Notes: generated from the letters alone by a model not told the origin. Counted from the first letter of the stretch, positions 1 through 9,593 are shown. The stretch: DNA of 64,000 bases from Pseudomaricurvus hydrocarbonicus (GCF_011602365.1 NZ_JAAONZ010000027.1:1-64000), one strand, 5' to 3'. Made by a program: numbers and translations.

Positions 1-121
1 GAAAACTGGAAAGACTGTGGTATCATTTTGTTCACGGCTGATTGCTTGCGGATATTGTCTAGACACCAATAACCATAAGGCTTTCAGCCGTTCTTGTTTA
101 GTCCTTTGTGAAATATTCGGG

Positions 122-1921
122 CTAGGGCATGTGTTGAATTTCCAGGTTGTAAAAATTGACCTCGAATACACCACCACCGGATTTGTCCGCTTGAGCATAG
201 TTCCCCGCTTTGAAGTAATAAACATGATCATTCCAGGAGGAGCTCATACTGTTCTGCCCAAAAACAACTGACTGGATATTGTCGTTTACTTGAATAGTTA
301 ACGTATTATTTTCCAGGGTGATCACGTAACTGAACTTCTCCAGGCCAACGGTATCGAATGTCAGGCTGAACGGGTCGCCGGAATCAGGGCTGCGATTAAT
401 GATAGCTCTCACAGGCTTGCCTGGGCCATCCCACTGTAATTTAAGCAAGGCTTTACTGGAATCTTTTGCGTGGATTTGCCCAACGACTGTCTGGGGATCC
501 TCCGGCCAATACTCTGTCACTTGCAGGGTGCCGGACAGCTGATGAAATCCTTCGTTATTCCAATTTGCCGCTCCAGTACTTTCACCCGGGTTCCAGTTGT
601 ACAATTCTCGTAATTCGGTTCGTACATAGGAGGAGTTGGTCGTACTGGTACCACCGGACAGGGGAGCGCGGAAGGACATACTGCCATCTTCACTGTTGGT
701 GAAAAAGAATTCAGTATCTTGATATCCCTCATTGAGTGGTGCGTAAAGTCCATTTTCTTCGAATGGTAGTATTTCAGCCGATGAACTTCCGCCGTCACCA
801 AAATAAAAGTCTTTGGATACTGGCAGTGTGAGTTTCCACGTGTCAAGGTTGAAATTTTGTGAAGGTGACAAGTTGGAATCAGGAGTGGTTACTTCGGCGC
901 CAGCGTCAGTTCCGGTATCAGGCGTAGTACCGGTATCGGTCAGATCCCCGTTTGTTGCGGCATCACTGCTCACCAGAACGGTCGTTTCAACGACACTGTT
1001 CCAGGCGGAATTAGAATTTCCGTAGCCGACAAACCGCAAATACGCGGCCTCAGTTTGTGGAAAGTTAAAATACTCAAAATCCAGCGATTGTCCCGAGCTT
1101 TGTTGGTTATACAACTGTTTCGTCCAGTTATTGCCATCAATGCTGGTTTCTACATCAAAGAGTGCGACACGTTCGTCGCCTTTATAGAAAGCCAGACCAA
1201 TACCAGTGACGATTTGAGTCGAGCCTAACTCCATTTTTAGCCACTCGTCTGTACCTTCTGCAGACCATCTGGACTCGGGGTCGAAACTATTATCAATCAC
1301 ATTTTCTGGCCCGTGACCGTCATCCGAGCTGGCGGTTACAGACGCTGGTTTTAATGGAAGTGAGGTTTCAGTATTTGAACCCGGGTCGGTTACAATTGGC
1401 GATTCTTCGTTTGGACATACGCCGATTAACCCCGGTGCACTGGTGAACGCGTACGCTTCGGTTACGCTGTTCCAGTTTGATTTGGAATTGCCGTACCCAA
1501 TAAACTTCAAGTAATAGGTATCGGATTTCTGGAACGTGAAATATTCCAGATCCAGGCTGAGGCCGGAGCTCTGTATTTGTTCTCGCTGCGTTGTCCAGTT
1601 AACACCATCTGGGCTTGTTGCCACATCGAACAACGCTTGGCGTTCGTCGCCACGGTAAAAGGCCAATGCGATGCCACAAATACTTTGTTTGGAATCTAAC
1701 TCAAGTTGTAGCCATTGCCCTTTACCTTTAGCTGACCACCGGGATCCGGGGCTGAGGTCTTCGTCGATGGCGTTTTCCGCTTGGTTTCCATCACTGGAAC
1801 TTGCCATGGCAGAGATGGGGTGTATGAGTTGAAAGTCATCGTTACCAGTCCCCGATATCGCAGGGATAGCGAAAGCTGATCCTGCGAGTGTAACGACTAT
1901 TTGAGCAAGCCTTGAATACAT
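122..1921 (-). CDS. Secreted alginate lyase (PL7) with two N-terminal CBM32/F5-8C-like domains
   Basis: Cleaves alginate by beta-elimination, outside the cell or in the periplasm. A signal peptide (about residues 1-24) is followed by two homologous discoidin-like carbohydrate-binding domains (about 36-160 and 191-317). Both carry the run SRWSA, then GIALAFY or GIGLAFY, then GDER. A Thr/Asp-rich linker (318-355) leads to a PL7 catalytic domain (356-597). The three PL7 signatures are present: RTELRE (434-439), QIH (482-484) and YFKAGNYAQ (569-577), giving the expected Arg, Gln482, His484 and Tyr575 active site. The two binding domains clearly arose by duplication. The gene stands alone on the minus strand with a weak AAGAGA ribosome site. 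The family call is firm; whether it prefers mannuronate or guluronate blocks, and acts endo or exo, cannot be read from sequence. Confidence 0.93.
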   Translation of the reverse strand: MYSRLAQIVVTLAGSAFAIPAISGTGNDDFQLIHPISAMASSSDGNQAENAIDEDLSPGSRWSAKGKGQWLQLELDSKQSICGIALAFYRGDERQALFDVATSPDGVNWTTQREQIQSSGLSLDLEYFTFQKSDTYYLKFIGYGNSKSNWNSVTEAYAFTSAPGLIGVCPNEESPIVTDPGSNTETSLPLKPASVTASSDDGHGPENVIDNSFDPESRWSAEGTDEWLKMELGSTQIVTGIGLAFYKGDERVALFDVETSIDGNNWTKQLYNQQSSGQSLDFEYFNFPQTEAAYLRFVGYGNSNSAWNSVVETTVLVSSDAATNGDLTDTGTTPDTGTDAGAEVTTPDSNLSPSQNFNLDTWKLTLPVSKDFYFGDGGSSSAEILPFEENGLYAPLNEGYQDTEFFFTNSEDGSMSFRAPLSGGTSTTNSSYVRTELRELYNWNPGESTGAANWNNEGFHQLSGTLQVTEYWPEDPQTVVGQIHAKDSSKALLKLQWDGPGKPVRAIINRSPDSGDPFSLTFDTVGLEKFSYVITLENNTLTIQVNDNIQSVVFGQNSMSSSWNDHVYYFKAGNYAQADKSGGGVFEVNFYNLEIQHMP

Positions 1922-2675
1922 TTAAAAATCTCTTATTACAAAATATGTCTGTTTATGCCTCGCTTATATTGGGACGGAATCTTTATTGTTCTGAAGTATT
2001 AGAGCGATACCTGAACCGTATTTAAGGCGTGATTTTTATCGCGATCGAATATATGAGTTTATGATTTTAAAGTACACGCTAACGGTCCTGGAGCGTGCAG
2101 TAACTCTCATTTTATTTTTTAATATATTCGCGAAGTAAAAATTGGCGAATTCATATTCCCAGAACGTTAGAGATCTCCTTAAATTTACCTTGTGTGTTTC
2201 AGCAAAAAAGCCTTAGGGCTTAGCCTTTGACGTCATGACGTGTTGGTGTCTTGAGGTGCTTAAGGCGAAGAGAGACAGCTTTGTCGCCAAAATCATTTAG
2301 TTTAAAATCTATGGCCTAAAAAATACTGAGTCATTAAAACGCATATTGTAAATCAATAATTTTTTTGCGCGTGGTTAAAAGGTGAAAATTCATAAGGTGA
2401 TATGGTGCCACTTGTGACCGTAAAAGACTAAAAGTTATAAGGTTATGCACATTGTTTTGTGTGGCCTATTAGAAAAATGAATCATCGCCAGATCAGTAGC
2501 CAAAATACAAGGGAAAGACCTTGGGCGGGGGAAGCCCCGCTGTTGTTACGAATAAAAGCAACCCTGGTTTTCAAACACAGGAGGATTTCATCATTGTTGG
2601 ATAGCTTGTTGCTGTCTTCGAGGGCTGGCACCGAGTGCCAAAGGGAGCCGCGCTGAGTTGAAAGCATTATCCTTG
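1922..2675. other. AT-rich intergenic region upstream of the alginate lyase
   Basis: About 750 bases with no convincing gene. The two overlapping ORFs at 2459-2679 have no family features and lie on opposite strands of the same DNA. A GC hairpin (GCGGGG, loop GAAG, CCCCGC, 2525-2540) has no T-tract on either strand. TGACGTCA near 2228 is palindromic but isolated. The stretch presumably holds the alginate lyase promoter, but I could not pick a convincing -35/-10 pair. Confidence 0.5.
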
Positions 2676-3488
2676 TCACGATAGGCTGTAAGCATTTACA
2701 GTTTGAATATAGACACTTACTGCCTGAGAGCGCGACGTAACACCCATCTTTCCGAATATTCTCTTAAGATGGTTTTTGACGGTGTTATGACTGATACCAA
2801 GAATCATTCCAATCTCATCGTTGGATTTGCCCTGGCTGACCCAATCCAGTATTTCACGTTCACGATCGCTGAGGAATCGCGGTTGGATGGGAGTGCTCCT
2901 TTCAATTATCTCCTTTTTGTCAAGTAACTTAATCGTGCGCAGCGCAGAGTCTATGTGCGGCATGATTAAATCAAGAATAACTGGGTTATAGTAAAATTTG
3001 TCGTTCATGGTAAAGAAGACATACAGACAGTCGTGGCCACTTCGTGCATCGCGCATGGCGTAGATCAGCATGGCTTTTGTATTTTCCATCATGACGCCAT
3101 ACACGGATGAGTCGAAGTTCAGTCCACTTTTTTCTGACAAAGATTTAAAATCCTTAATTAATATCCACTTTTTTTGGGATCTGGCTGCGGCCTTGAGCAA
3201 TCTGACCATGATGGAATCGAAACCGGATACTTCATATAGCATGTGAGTTTTGATGCCACCGATAGATGAGGTAAGATCATAGTTGAGTGAGTTTGTTCGA
3301 AAATCACCCCAAACAGCGAGCATGGTTTGATGAGGAAGGAATGGAGAAATATCATTTCGAAGCCACTCATAAAAGGTACGGTGGTTTTCAATGGTTGAGG
3401 ATTTACTCATTGCGCGTAATACCGTATCGACTCCGAGCATGAAATCGCTAAAATTTGTCGATAATTTTTTCGGATTTTCCATTAACAT
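2676..3488 (-). CDS. EpsA-type LuxR-family transcriptional regulator
   Basis: A 270-residue DNA-binding regulator. The C-terminus (about 206-262) is a LuxR/GerE helix-turn-helix with LSDREREIL, GKSNDEIG and NTVKNHLKRIF. The N-terminal 180 residues match the pattern of the EpsA regulators linked to exosortase/exopolysaccharide loci: LPHQ...WGDFR, RDARSGHDCLYV and LIMPHIDSALR. There is no receiver domain or autoinducer-binding signature. The start at 3488 has GGAG seven bases upstream. No exosortase, PEP-CTERM or EPS synthesis gene lies in the window, so the target is unknown; the nearest gene is the alginate lyase. The LuxR call is firm, the EpsA subfamily likely. Confidence 0.85.
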   Translation of the reverse strand: MLMENPKKLSTNFSDFMLGVDTVLRAMSKSSTIENHRTFYEWLRNDISPFLPHQTMLAVWGDFRTNSLNYDLTSSIGGIKTHMLYEVSGFDSIMVRLLKAAARSQKKWILIKDFKSLSEKSGLNFDSSVYGVMMENTKAMLIYAMRDARSGHDCLYVFFTMNDKFYYNPVILDLIMPHIDSALRTIKLLDKKEIIERSTPIQPRFLSDREREILDWVSQGKSNDEIGMILGISHNTVKNHLKRIFGKMGVTSRSQAVSVYIQTVNAYSLS

Positions 3489-4511
3489 TCAGCATCTCCA
3501 TACGCGGGCGACCCATCACAGCTGCTTACCCAACGCCACAGCGACTAGAGTTTTTTGAAAATAGGGAAGTGTAATTTTTTACAAAATCAAACGAACGTTA
3601 AAGAATAAAGTTTGCAATATTCGGTCCACTTCCGCCCTTAATGAATAGTTGTCGGACTGTTTGAAAAAGTCTCTGCTTATGGAGCGGAAAGTTATCTGAA
3701 TTTACAAGGACTTAGCTTAATAAATCTTTAATGTATCTACCGCCGTTACTATTTTCCGAATACGCAGTGTCTTCCCGTTGAGTGAATGAGCGCCAATTGA
3801 GGCGCTTTTTTGGGGCGTAAAGCCAAGATGGCCCGTAGAGTGCTATGTCCGCCTGGGAGCTTTAATGGGGATAGGCGCAGTGGCATATTCAGTGATTTCA
3901 ACGTGTCAGAGACGATCTTTATTCGTCCCATTGGCTCGTTGATGGGTTGAGGCGCAAGGAGTTTGCAGACTGAGGGTTCATAGCGGCGGGTTTAAATCAT
4001 GCTCTAAGAATAAAGAAAACGGACTCACCTAAGGGTACCATTGTTGATGATCTCGAATGGCCTGATGATGGCGCTTTTTTTGATTAAAGTGGCCTTAGTG
4101 ACCTGTGAATTACCGTGAAATGCTTTGAAATGCGGTAATTGAGTACGTGTTTGGTCAAAATGTTGAATGCTGGAAAGGCTGCCCCTGCCTGGCCGCTGGA
4201 TCACTGTCAGTGGCTGGGCTGATCGTCAGTCTCGGTTTACCTTTGGTAGCCCTGGTAAGACAAGTTATCGTGGAGCCATACGGACAGCCGTGTCGATGGT
4301 AGCGGTGCGGCTAGCGTCCCGCTTAATTGGGAGTTTTACGTCTGCTCTATGGCACTCGATTTCGGATTTACAGCTCCCCTCGTAAGATTGACTACCGGCA
4401 CAAAGCGCCTAAACACCCGCAGCCGAGGCAACTTTTGTGGGGGGCGCCGATAAGAGCCTGCTACTATCAATAGGGTGGGGAAGACCTGTTCTTGAGGAGG
4501 GCGCTTGTAGA
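3489..4511. other. Gene-poor stretch between the LuxR regulator and the porin
   Basis: About 1 kb with no convincing coding sequence. Short ORFs at 3749-3931 and 4167-4385 have no recognisable motif and no ribosome site. The only clear element is the terminator-like hairpin at 3790-3811. It may contain decayed sequence; I recognise nothing in it. Confidence 0.5.
3790..3811 (+). terminator. Rho-independent terminator-like hairpin
   Basis: Arms GCGCC and GGCGC flank the loop AATTGA and are followed directly by six T residues. It reads as a plus-strand terminator, but no plus-strand gene ends nearby. It may serve an unrecognised small RNA or be a relic. Confidence 0.55.
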
Positions 4512-5753
4512 TCAATATTTAAACCCCAGGTCAAGTTGCAGGCGATCGTAATCGACGGGGCCGTCGATCAATTGCGTTTCACCAAATTCGTTGTCGATGA
4601 ACCAGGTGAAGGCTGCGGTCCACTGTTTGTTGATGCCGTAAGCGCCGCTGAGGCGATGGCCCTTGGCGTCGGTACCGCCGCCGGCAAAGTCAGAGTCAGA
4701 CAGCAGGCCAAGGACCGCGTCGGCTTCGAGGTCTTCGTAGCGCCAGCCGATCTGCCAGGTGCCGGTACCCGAGGCCTTGCCGAAGTTGACGCCGAATTCG
4801 TAGCCGGTATCAAGGTCGTCAGCGTCCTGGTTCTGGACGTAGTTGCCAAAAACCGACAGTGGCCGGTCGAACAGATTGAAGACAAATTCGGCCCCCAGCT
4901 CGATCATTTCATAGTTGTAGACGTATTCGTCGTTCACCGAGGTGTTGCCGAAAAAGCTGTCGTCGAAAATTGGTCCGAGGCCGTCAACGGGAACATCGTG
5001 ATAAGCCAGCGCAGCGGTGAAACTGCTGCCGCCTAAAGGCAGCTTTACGCCGGCCTGCACGCTCCAGGCGTAAACATCATCACCGTTGCGGGTGTCACTC
5101 TCGATCCAGTTGCCCATGGCGGAAGCGAACAAGACATCGCCCCCCCACACCAGTCCGACGCCTTCCGGTGTCCAGTCACCGTCCCACAGCAGTTGACTTT
5201 TTTGTGGCCGGAAAAGCGGGTTGGAAAACTTGCCCGCCGTGACATAGAGGTTGTCGACGGGGGCCCATTTGAAATAGGCGAGGTTCAGCCGGACTCCCTT
5301 GGAGGAGCCGCCGTCGCCCAGGGTCTGATTGGTGGAAACCGGATCATCCCCGCCAGTGGCAATCCCGAACCCCACCTCGGTGTTGCTTGGCAGGTCGGCA
5401 ACGAGGTTGACGCGACCTCGGACGCGGTTGCGCTCGCGGTCGTCCACATCCTCAATATCGATAGCTTCGTAGCGGTAGCGGAAATCGCCCTTGAGCCTGA
5501 CACTTTCACTCCAGCTGGCCGCGCTGTTGTGTTGCTGAAGCTGGGCGACGTCTTGCTTCAGGGGGGTGAGGTCTTCCTGCGGCACTTTGCCTTGCGCGCG
5601 CAGTTGGGCATTCTCAGCTTCCAGCGCATTAATTCGGGTCTCCATCTGAGACATCCGGGTCATCATTTGTTGCCACTGCGCGTCGGAGACTTCAGCAGAA
5701 GCACTCATACTTATCAAGCTGACAACGCTGGCTACCAGAGTAATTTTCAACAT
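4512..5753 (-). CDS. Putative outer-membrane porin with N-terminal coiled coil
   Basis: A 413-residue outer-membrane beta-barrel protein of the 'putative porin' (Porin_5-like) type. It has a signal peptide (1-20, ending SASA), then a heptad-rich helix (about 25-75, with MSQMETRINALEAENAQL) of the kind that trimerises or contacts peptidoglycan. The rest is amphipathic beta strands with aromatic girdles, and the chain ends in FKY, a typical barrel-terminal aromatic. AGGAGA lies just upstream of the start. It is divergent from kdgK, with a shared control region carrying the island's palindrome, so a role in uronate or oligouronate entry is inferred. Substrate specificity is not visible. Confidence 0.8.
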   Translation of the reverse strand: MLKITLVASVVSLISMSASAEVSDAQWQQMMTRMSQMETRINALEAENAQLRAQGKVPQEDLTPLKQDVAQLQQHNSAASWSESVRLKGDFRYRYEAIDIEDVDDRERNRVRGRVNLVADLPSNTEVGFGIATGGDDPVSTNQTLGDGGSSKGVRLNLAYFKWAPVDNLYVTAGKFSNPLFRPQKSQLLWDGDWTPEGVGLVWGGDVLFASAMGNWIESDTRNGDDVYAWSVQAGVKLPLGGSSFTAALAYHDVPVDGLGPIFDDSFFGNTSVNDEYVYNYEMIELGAEFVFNLFDRPLSVFGNYVQNQDADDLDTGYEFGVNFGKASGTGTWQIGWRYEDLEADAVLGLLSDSDFAGGGTDAKGHRLSGAYGINKQWTAAFTWFIDNEFGETQLIDGPVDYDRLQLDLGFKY

Positions 5754-6093
5754 GGGATTCTCCTACAGCGTGGCTGGACGGTGTGGGGCTACGCCAAAGC
5801 CTTAAAAGTATATAGACCTGGCGTTTTGGAGAGTCAAAGTGGAAAGGATGAACTTTTTGAGACCGTCGGACAGCGAGCGCGGGCGATCTCGGGTAAGCAT
5901 CGCCAGGCGATCATTGAGAAATAGACCCGCGGCGCATAAATATTCAGCTCGGTCTTGGCGCTTGACAAAATAGCCTCTTTTTAGCAAACTGGCCTTACCA
6001 CCTGTCCGGTGACTGCGGCGTGCCTGCAGCCGGTCTGAATACACGAATGATGTTGCACAACACAGCCCGCCACACAGGGCGAGGTAACTTTTA
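5754..6093. other. Divergent control region between porin and kdgK
   Basis: A 340-base region separating two divergent genes. It carries a TTGACA -35 element at 5962-5967 and the palindrome at 5990-6000 on the kdgK side. No gene is supported in it. Confidence 0.6.
5962..6000 (+). promoter_or_regulatory. kdgK promoter with UxuR-like operator
   Basis: TTGACA (5962-5967), a 17-base spacer and CAAACT (5985-5990) form a sigma70-like promoter. The palindrome TGGCCTTACCA (5990-6000) sits over the -10/+1 boundary, where a bound repressor would block transcription. The motif resembles FadR-subfamily GntR operators (TGGTCNGACCA) and recurs at 8735 and 12630. The binding protein is inferred to be the regulator at 8771-9466. 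Confidence 0.6.
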
Positions 6094-7032
6094 ATGGCAA
6101 AGCAAGCGGGTATCGCTTTTTTGGGTGAGCCCTTACTGGAAATAGCGGCTACGGCCCCGGATCAGTATGCCCTGGGGGTCGCTGGTGACGTATTGAATAC
6201 CGCCGTTGCTGTGGCGCAGCTGGGCGTACCGAGTTTTCTGGCCACTGCTGTGGGTGAGGCGGAGCAGGATCAACGGTTTTTTGATGGGGCCAGCCAGTTT
6301 GGTGTGTCTACGGAGCTGATTGAGCGCGACAGCAATCATCAGGCCGGCCTGTACTTGATCAACAATAGCCCCGCTGGTGAAAGGACGTTTTTCTATTGGC
6401 GCAATGACTCTGCGGCAAAGCATTTATTTGCTTCCCGTCACCGACTGCAGCTGCTCTTGGCGAAGGTACAAAATCTGCAAAGTCTCTATGTTTCAGGCAT
6501 TACCCTGTCGCTGTTAAATGAGACCACCCGGGAGCTGTTCTTCGGCTGGGTCAGCCATTTCAGGCAGTCGGGTGGAACACTGTTCTATGATAACAATTAC
6601 CGGGCGCGTCTGTGGTCATCTGCGCAAGAATACCAGTCAGTGAATCGTGAAATGCTCAAGCATACGGATATTTTTCTCCCCAGCCTGGAAGATGTGATCA
6701 GCAGTGGCGAAGCCGGTGACGAATGTGAAGCTCGGCAACTGATCCGGGATTCAGGCGTTGCTGAAATCATCATTAAAAATGGTACCCGTCCCATGACTGT
6801 CTGTGAGGGGGAGCGGGAATATGACATCCCGGTGGTGGCGAAGGCGAGCGTGGTTGACACTACCGGGGCTGGCGATGGTTTTAATGGCGGTTATCTGGCG
6901 GCGCGAGGCGCTGGGCTTGGGGTTTTGGAAGCGGCTAAGGTTGGCATGCGGGTATCTGCCGAAGTGGTTTGCCACAAAGGCGCCATCTTGCCGTTGCCGG
7001 TTTGGCAAAACCTGAAGCAGGAGTTGCTTTGA
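6094..7032 (+). CDS. kdgK: 2-keto-3-deoxygluconate kinase (PfkB family)
   Basis: Phosphorylates 2-keto-3-deoxy-D-gluconate to KDPG in the cytoplasm, the last step of the uronate route before Entner-Doudoroff aldol cleavage. This is a 312-residue ribokinase-fold protein of normal family length. It has an N-terminal GEPLLEIA segment, GGxxxN-like GDVLNTAVAVAQLG (31-44), and the PfkB signature DTTGAGDGFNGG (255-266) with catalytic Asp261. A GAGG ribosome site lies 10 bases upstream. It is followed by uxuA, which makes its substrate. No KDPG aldolase gene is in this window. Confidence 0.92.
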   Translation: MAKQAGIAFLGEPLLEIAATAPDQYALGVAGDVLNTAVAVAQLGVPSFLATAVGEAEQDQRFFDGASQFGVSTELIERDSNHQAGLYLINNSPAGERTFFYWRNDSAAKHLFASRHRLQLLLAKVQNLQSLYVSGITLSLLNETTRELFFGWVSHFRQSGGTLFYDNNYRARLWSSAQEYQSVNREMLKHTDIFLPSLEDVISSGEAGDECEARQLIRDSGVAEIIIKNGTRPMTVCEGEREYDIPVVAKASVVDTTGAGDGFNGGYLAARGAGLGVLEAAKVGMRVSAEVVCHKGAILPLPVWQNLKQELL

Positions 7033-7066
7033 ATGCCCGGCAATTTATGTGAATTTGTAATGGTTT

Positions 7067-7132
7067 GGGGAAATAGTGTGCAGACTATTTTCCCTTATAG
7101 TCGTGCGGTAAAAACCGAATAGTAATTACCGC
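7067..7132 (+). promoter_or_regulatory. Two stem-loops in the kdgK-uxuA intergenic leader
   Basis: The first hairpin has an 11-base stem (7067-7077 with 7084-7094, one G-T pair) and a GTGCAG loop. The second pairs GCGGTAA (7105-7111) with TTACCGC (7126-7132). Neither is followed by a proper T-run, though the first has TTATAG after it. They may reduce read-through from kdgK, stabilise mRNA, or in the second case act as a protein-binding inverted repeat. Confidence 0.45.
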
Positions 7133-7182
7133 GTGTTGGTCGTTTAGATGTGTTTAATTAACTTCCTTATAAGGTTGCGTAC

Positions 7183-8376
7183 ATGAAAAGTACATGGAGA
7201 TGGTTCGGTCCAAGTGACCCGGTTACCCTGGAAAAAATCGTCCAGGCGGGCGTGTCTGGTATCGTGACATCACTGCACCAGATTCCAACGGGTGATGTTT
7301 GGCCGGTGGCAGACATTATTCAACGCAAGCAGGAAATTGAGCAGGCCGGTTTGGTCTGGAGTGTGATTGAGAGTATTCCCTTGCATAACGACCTCAAGAA
7401 AATGGTCGGCAATTGTGATGTCTATCTGGAAAATTACAAGCAGTCGATTCGCAATGTGGCTGCCGCGGGCGTCAAGGTCGTCTGTTATAACTTTATGCCG
7501 GTGGTTGACTGGACGCGTACTAACTTGATGTACAAGTTAAAAAACCAGTCGCACGCACTGCGTTTCGATCTGGCGGACTTTGCTGCATACGACGTTTATA
7601 TCCTGAATCGTGATAACGCCAGCGAGAGCTACTCGGCAGAGGTTCTTCAGCGGGCAAAGGCTCGCCTGAGCACCATGTCTGAAGAAGAAAAGGCCCTGCT
7701 GGAAAAAAATATTATTGCCGGCTTGCCAGGAGGCGAGGGCAGTTACGATCGCAACAGCATCCGCTCGGAAATTGAGGCTTTTATTGCCCTGGGTGAAGAC
7801 GGCTTTCGTGAAAATTTATTCCGCTTTCTACGCGAAGTGATTCCGGTGGCGGAAGAGGTGGGTGTGCTGATGTGTATTCATCCGGATGATCCACCCTTTT
7901 CACTGTTTGGCCTCCCCCGGGTGGTCTCGACGGCAGAGGACGCGCGTAAAATATTGGCGGAAGTGCCCAGTGTCAGCAACGGTCTGACGCTTTGCGCGGG
8001 TTCTTTTGGCGCCAGGGGGGATAACGATCTGGTCGCTATGGCTCGCGAGTTTGGTGCAAACATCCACTTTGTGCACCTGCGCAACGTGACCCGGGAAGCG
8101 GACGGCTCTTTTTATGAGGCAGAACATTTGGCGGGCGATAATGACATGGTCGGGCTGATCAGCGCTTTGCTCTCCGAAGAGAAATCAAGGGCCAATCGCG
8201 GTCGAGCGGATGTTGAGATTGCCATGCGCCCGGATCACGGTCACCTGATGGGAGATGAAGTGGGGCAGCAGGGTGTTAACCCGGGCTATTCGTACGTTGG
8301 CCGCCTCAAGGGCCTGGCTGAATTGCACGGGGTTATCCATGCTCTGGAAACGTTGCAGGGCAACGGCGTTCAGTGA
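7183..8376 (+). CDS. uxuA: Mannonate dehydratase
   Basis: Dehydrates D-mannonate to 2-keto-3-deoxy-D-gluconate, the substrate of KdgK. The 397-residue protein opens with the family hallmark MKSTWRWFGPSDPV and HQIPTGDVWP. It carries the TIM-barrel metal-ligand segments CIHPDDPP, LCAGSFGARGDND, HFVHLRNV and MRPDHGH. The length matches the E. coli family. The start at 7183 has an AAGG site nine bases upstream. It lies 150 bases after kdgK, with hairpins between, so it may have its own promoter. Confidence 0.95.
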   Translation: MKSTWRWFGPSDPVTLEKIVQAGVSGIVTSLHQIPTGDVWPVADIIQRKQEIEQAGLVWSVIESIPLHNDLKKMVGNCDVYLENYKQSIRNVAAAGVKVVCYNFMPVVDWTRTNLMYKLKNQSHALRFDLADFAAYDVYILNRDNASESYSAEVLQRAKARLSTMSEEEKALLEKNIIAGLPGGEGSYDRNSIRSEIEAFIALGEDGFRENLFRFLREVIPVAEEVGVLMCIHPDDPPFSLFGLPRVVSTAEDARKILAEVPSVSNGLTLCAGSFGARGDNDLVAMAREFGANIHFVHLRNVTREADGSFYEAEHLAGDNDMVGLISALLSEEKSRANRGRADVEIAMRPDHGHLMGDEVGQQGVNPGYSYVGRLKGLAELHGVIHALETLQGNGVQ

Positions 8377-8770
8377 CGGATCTGCGGCGTGGAATGGGAT
8401 TTACATTAATCATCCTCGCCATGCCTGTTCAGTGTGTTTTTACAGCGTGTGCGGCACGCTGAACACTGCTGTCTGTATTTGCTCGGCGATGTTGAAAACC
8501 AGGTTTTAGTGAGACTGTGGTCTCTGTCTTGCTTCCCTCAGAAGGTAGCTGGGTCTATGTTGGCGTTGCTCAAATTTCGCCGGCAAGTGACCCAGGGATC
8601 CTTTTGGGGTTTTTTTGTCGTTTCGATTATCCCGTTTACCTTAAGCGCCTAGACGCTCCTGCTTACTTAAAACACCTAAAAGTCGCGGTGGCCATCAATA
8701 AAATTGACAGTCAGTGGCTATCTTGTGACACTGTTGGCCTGACCATTAGATCTGTTAACCAGTTGATACC
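8377..8770. other. Intergenic region uxuA to regulator, with inverted repeats
   Basis: About 390 bases without a believable gene. An inverted repeat (TGTTCAGTGTG at 8426-8436 with CACGCTGAACA at 8455-8465, one mismatch) just after uxuA may end or protect its mRNA. At 8591-8616 a short CCCA/TGGG stem precedes seven T residues, a weak terminator candidate. The downstream end holds the regulator's own promoter and operator (8704-8745). Confidence 0.5.
8704..8745 (+). promoter_or_regulatory. Promoter and probable autoregulatory operator of the uxuR-like gene
   Basis: TTGACA (8704-8709), a 17-base spacer and GACACT (8727-8732) are followed three bases later by TGGCCTGACCA (8735-8745). The geometry closely matches the kdgK promoter. 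The operator differs from the 12630 copy by one base. It is consistent with negative autoregulation, inferred from position. Confidence 0.6.
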
Positions 8771-9466
8771 ATGCAAATTCAAGCCATTAAAGTTCGCCGT
8801 CTTTACCTCGAAATCGCCAATCAAATCGAAAGCCTTATATCCAGTGGGCAACTGGTCAGTGGTGAGCGATTGCCCTCTGAGCGTGATTTGGCACAGCGCT
8901 TTGAGGTCAGCCGGCCGACGATTCGGGAGGCCATGATTGCCCTTGAGATCGCGGGTTTGGTGGAAATACGCACCGGTTCCGGGATCTATGTCAAAGATCA
9001 GGCTGTCGACAAGCCGGGCTTGCGTGATGACGGTCCGGGCCCCTTCGAAATCCTGGAGGCTCGTCGTTTGCTGGAGTCTGAAATAGTGACTCTGGCTGCG
9101 GCTCGTATTACCCCGGCGCAGATGGATGAACTGGAGCAGGCACTGGAAGTGATGGAGCAGGAAGATCAGAAAGGCACCATCAGCGAGGAGGCCGATCAGC
9201 GCTTTCACTGCATATTGGCGGAAGCCTCTCATAACAGCGCTCTGGCATCGATGGTCAGCTGGTTGTGGGAATTGCGTAACCGCTCGGAAATCAGCGCCTT
9301 ATTCCACGAGAGGGTGCGGGAGGAAGGGGTGCACCCTTCTGCCAAAGAGCACCGTGCGATTTTCGAAGCTCTGAGAAACCGGGATCCCCTGGCCGCCCAG
9401 CAAGCCATGAGGTCTCACATCAGCCAGGCAATCACCGCCGACCGGGAATTGCTCGATAAAAAGTAA
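8771..9466 (+). CDS. FadR/GntR-family regulator of uronate genes (UxuR/ExuR-like)
   Basis: A 231-residue transcription factor. The N-terminal winged helix-turn-helix (about 10-75) carries the GntR pattern GERLPSERDLAQRF...SRPTIREAM. The C-terminal all-helical FCD ligand-binding domain (about 95-220) has the metal-site histidines of RFHCILAEASHN and the HRAIFEALRNRD region. Its place inside the uxu cluster suggests that it senses a uronate intermediate and represses kdgK, the transporter and itself. No strong ribosome site precedes the ATG. Effector identity is not readable; UxuR or ExuR would be a reasonable label. Confidence 0.85.
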   Translation: MQIQAIKVRRLYLEIANQIESLISSGQLVSGERLPSERDLAQRFEVSRPTIREAMIALEIAGLVEIRTGSGIYVKDQAVDKPGLRDDGPGPFEILEARRLLESEIVTLAAARITPAQMDELEQALEVMEQEDQKGTISEEADQRFHCILAEASHNSALASMVSWLWELRNRSEISALFHERVREEGVHPSAKEHRAIFEALRNRDPLAAQQAMRSHISQAITADRELLDKK

Positions 9467-9593
9467 AGCGCATAAAGCTTTATGTCTATTTTCAATCTTC
9501 TGATTCGATGCTTTAAGCTGAGCCCTTTTGTCGTGGGGGCTCCGTAGAGTCATGTCCGCTTGCGGTGGTTTTTGGTGCCGCTAAACTGCCGCC

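Noticed and set aside
2228-2240. TGACGTCA palindrome in the alginate lyase upstream region
   Set aside because: Single occurrence, no promoter alignment and no paired site.
2459-2679. Two ORFs of 65 codons on opposite strands
   Set aside because: They are mutual mirror images with no ribosome sites or recognisable sequence.
4437-5036. 199-codon plus-strand ORF opposite the porin
   Set aside because: It is a shadow of the porin coding sequence, which has a signal peptide, ribosome site and barrel pattern.
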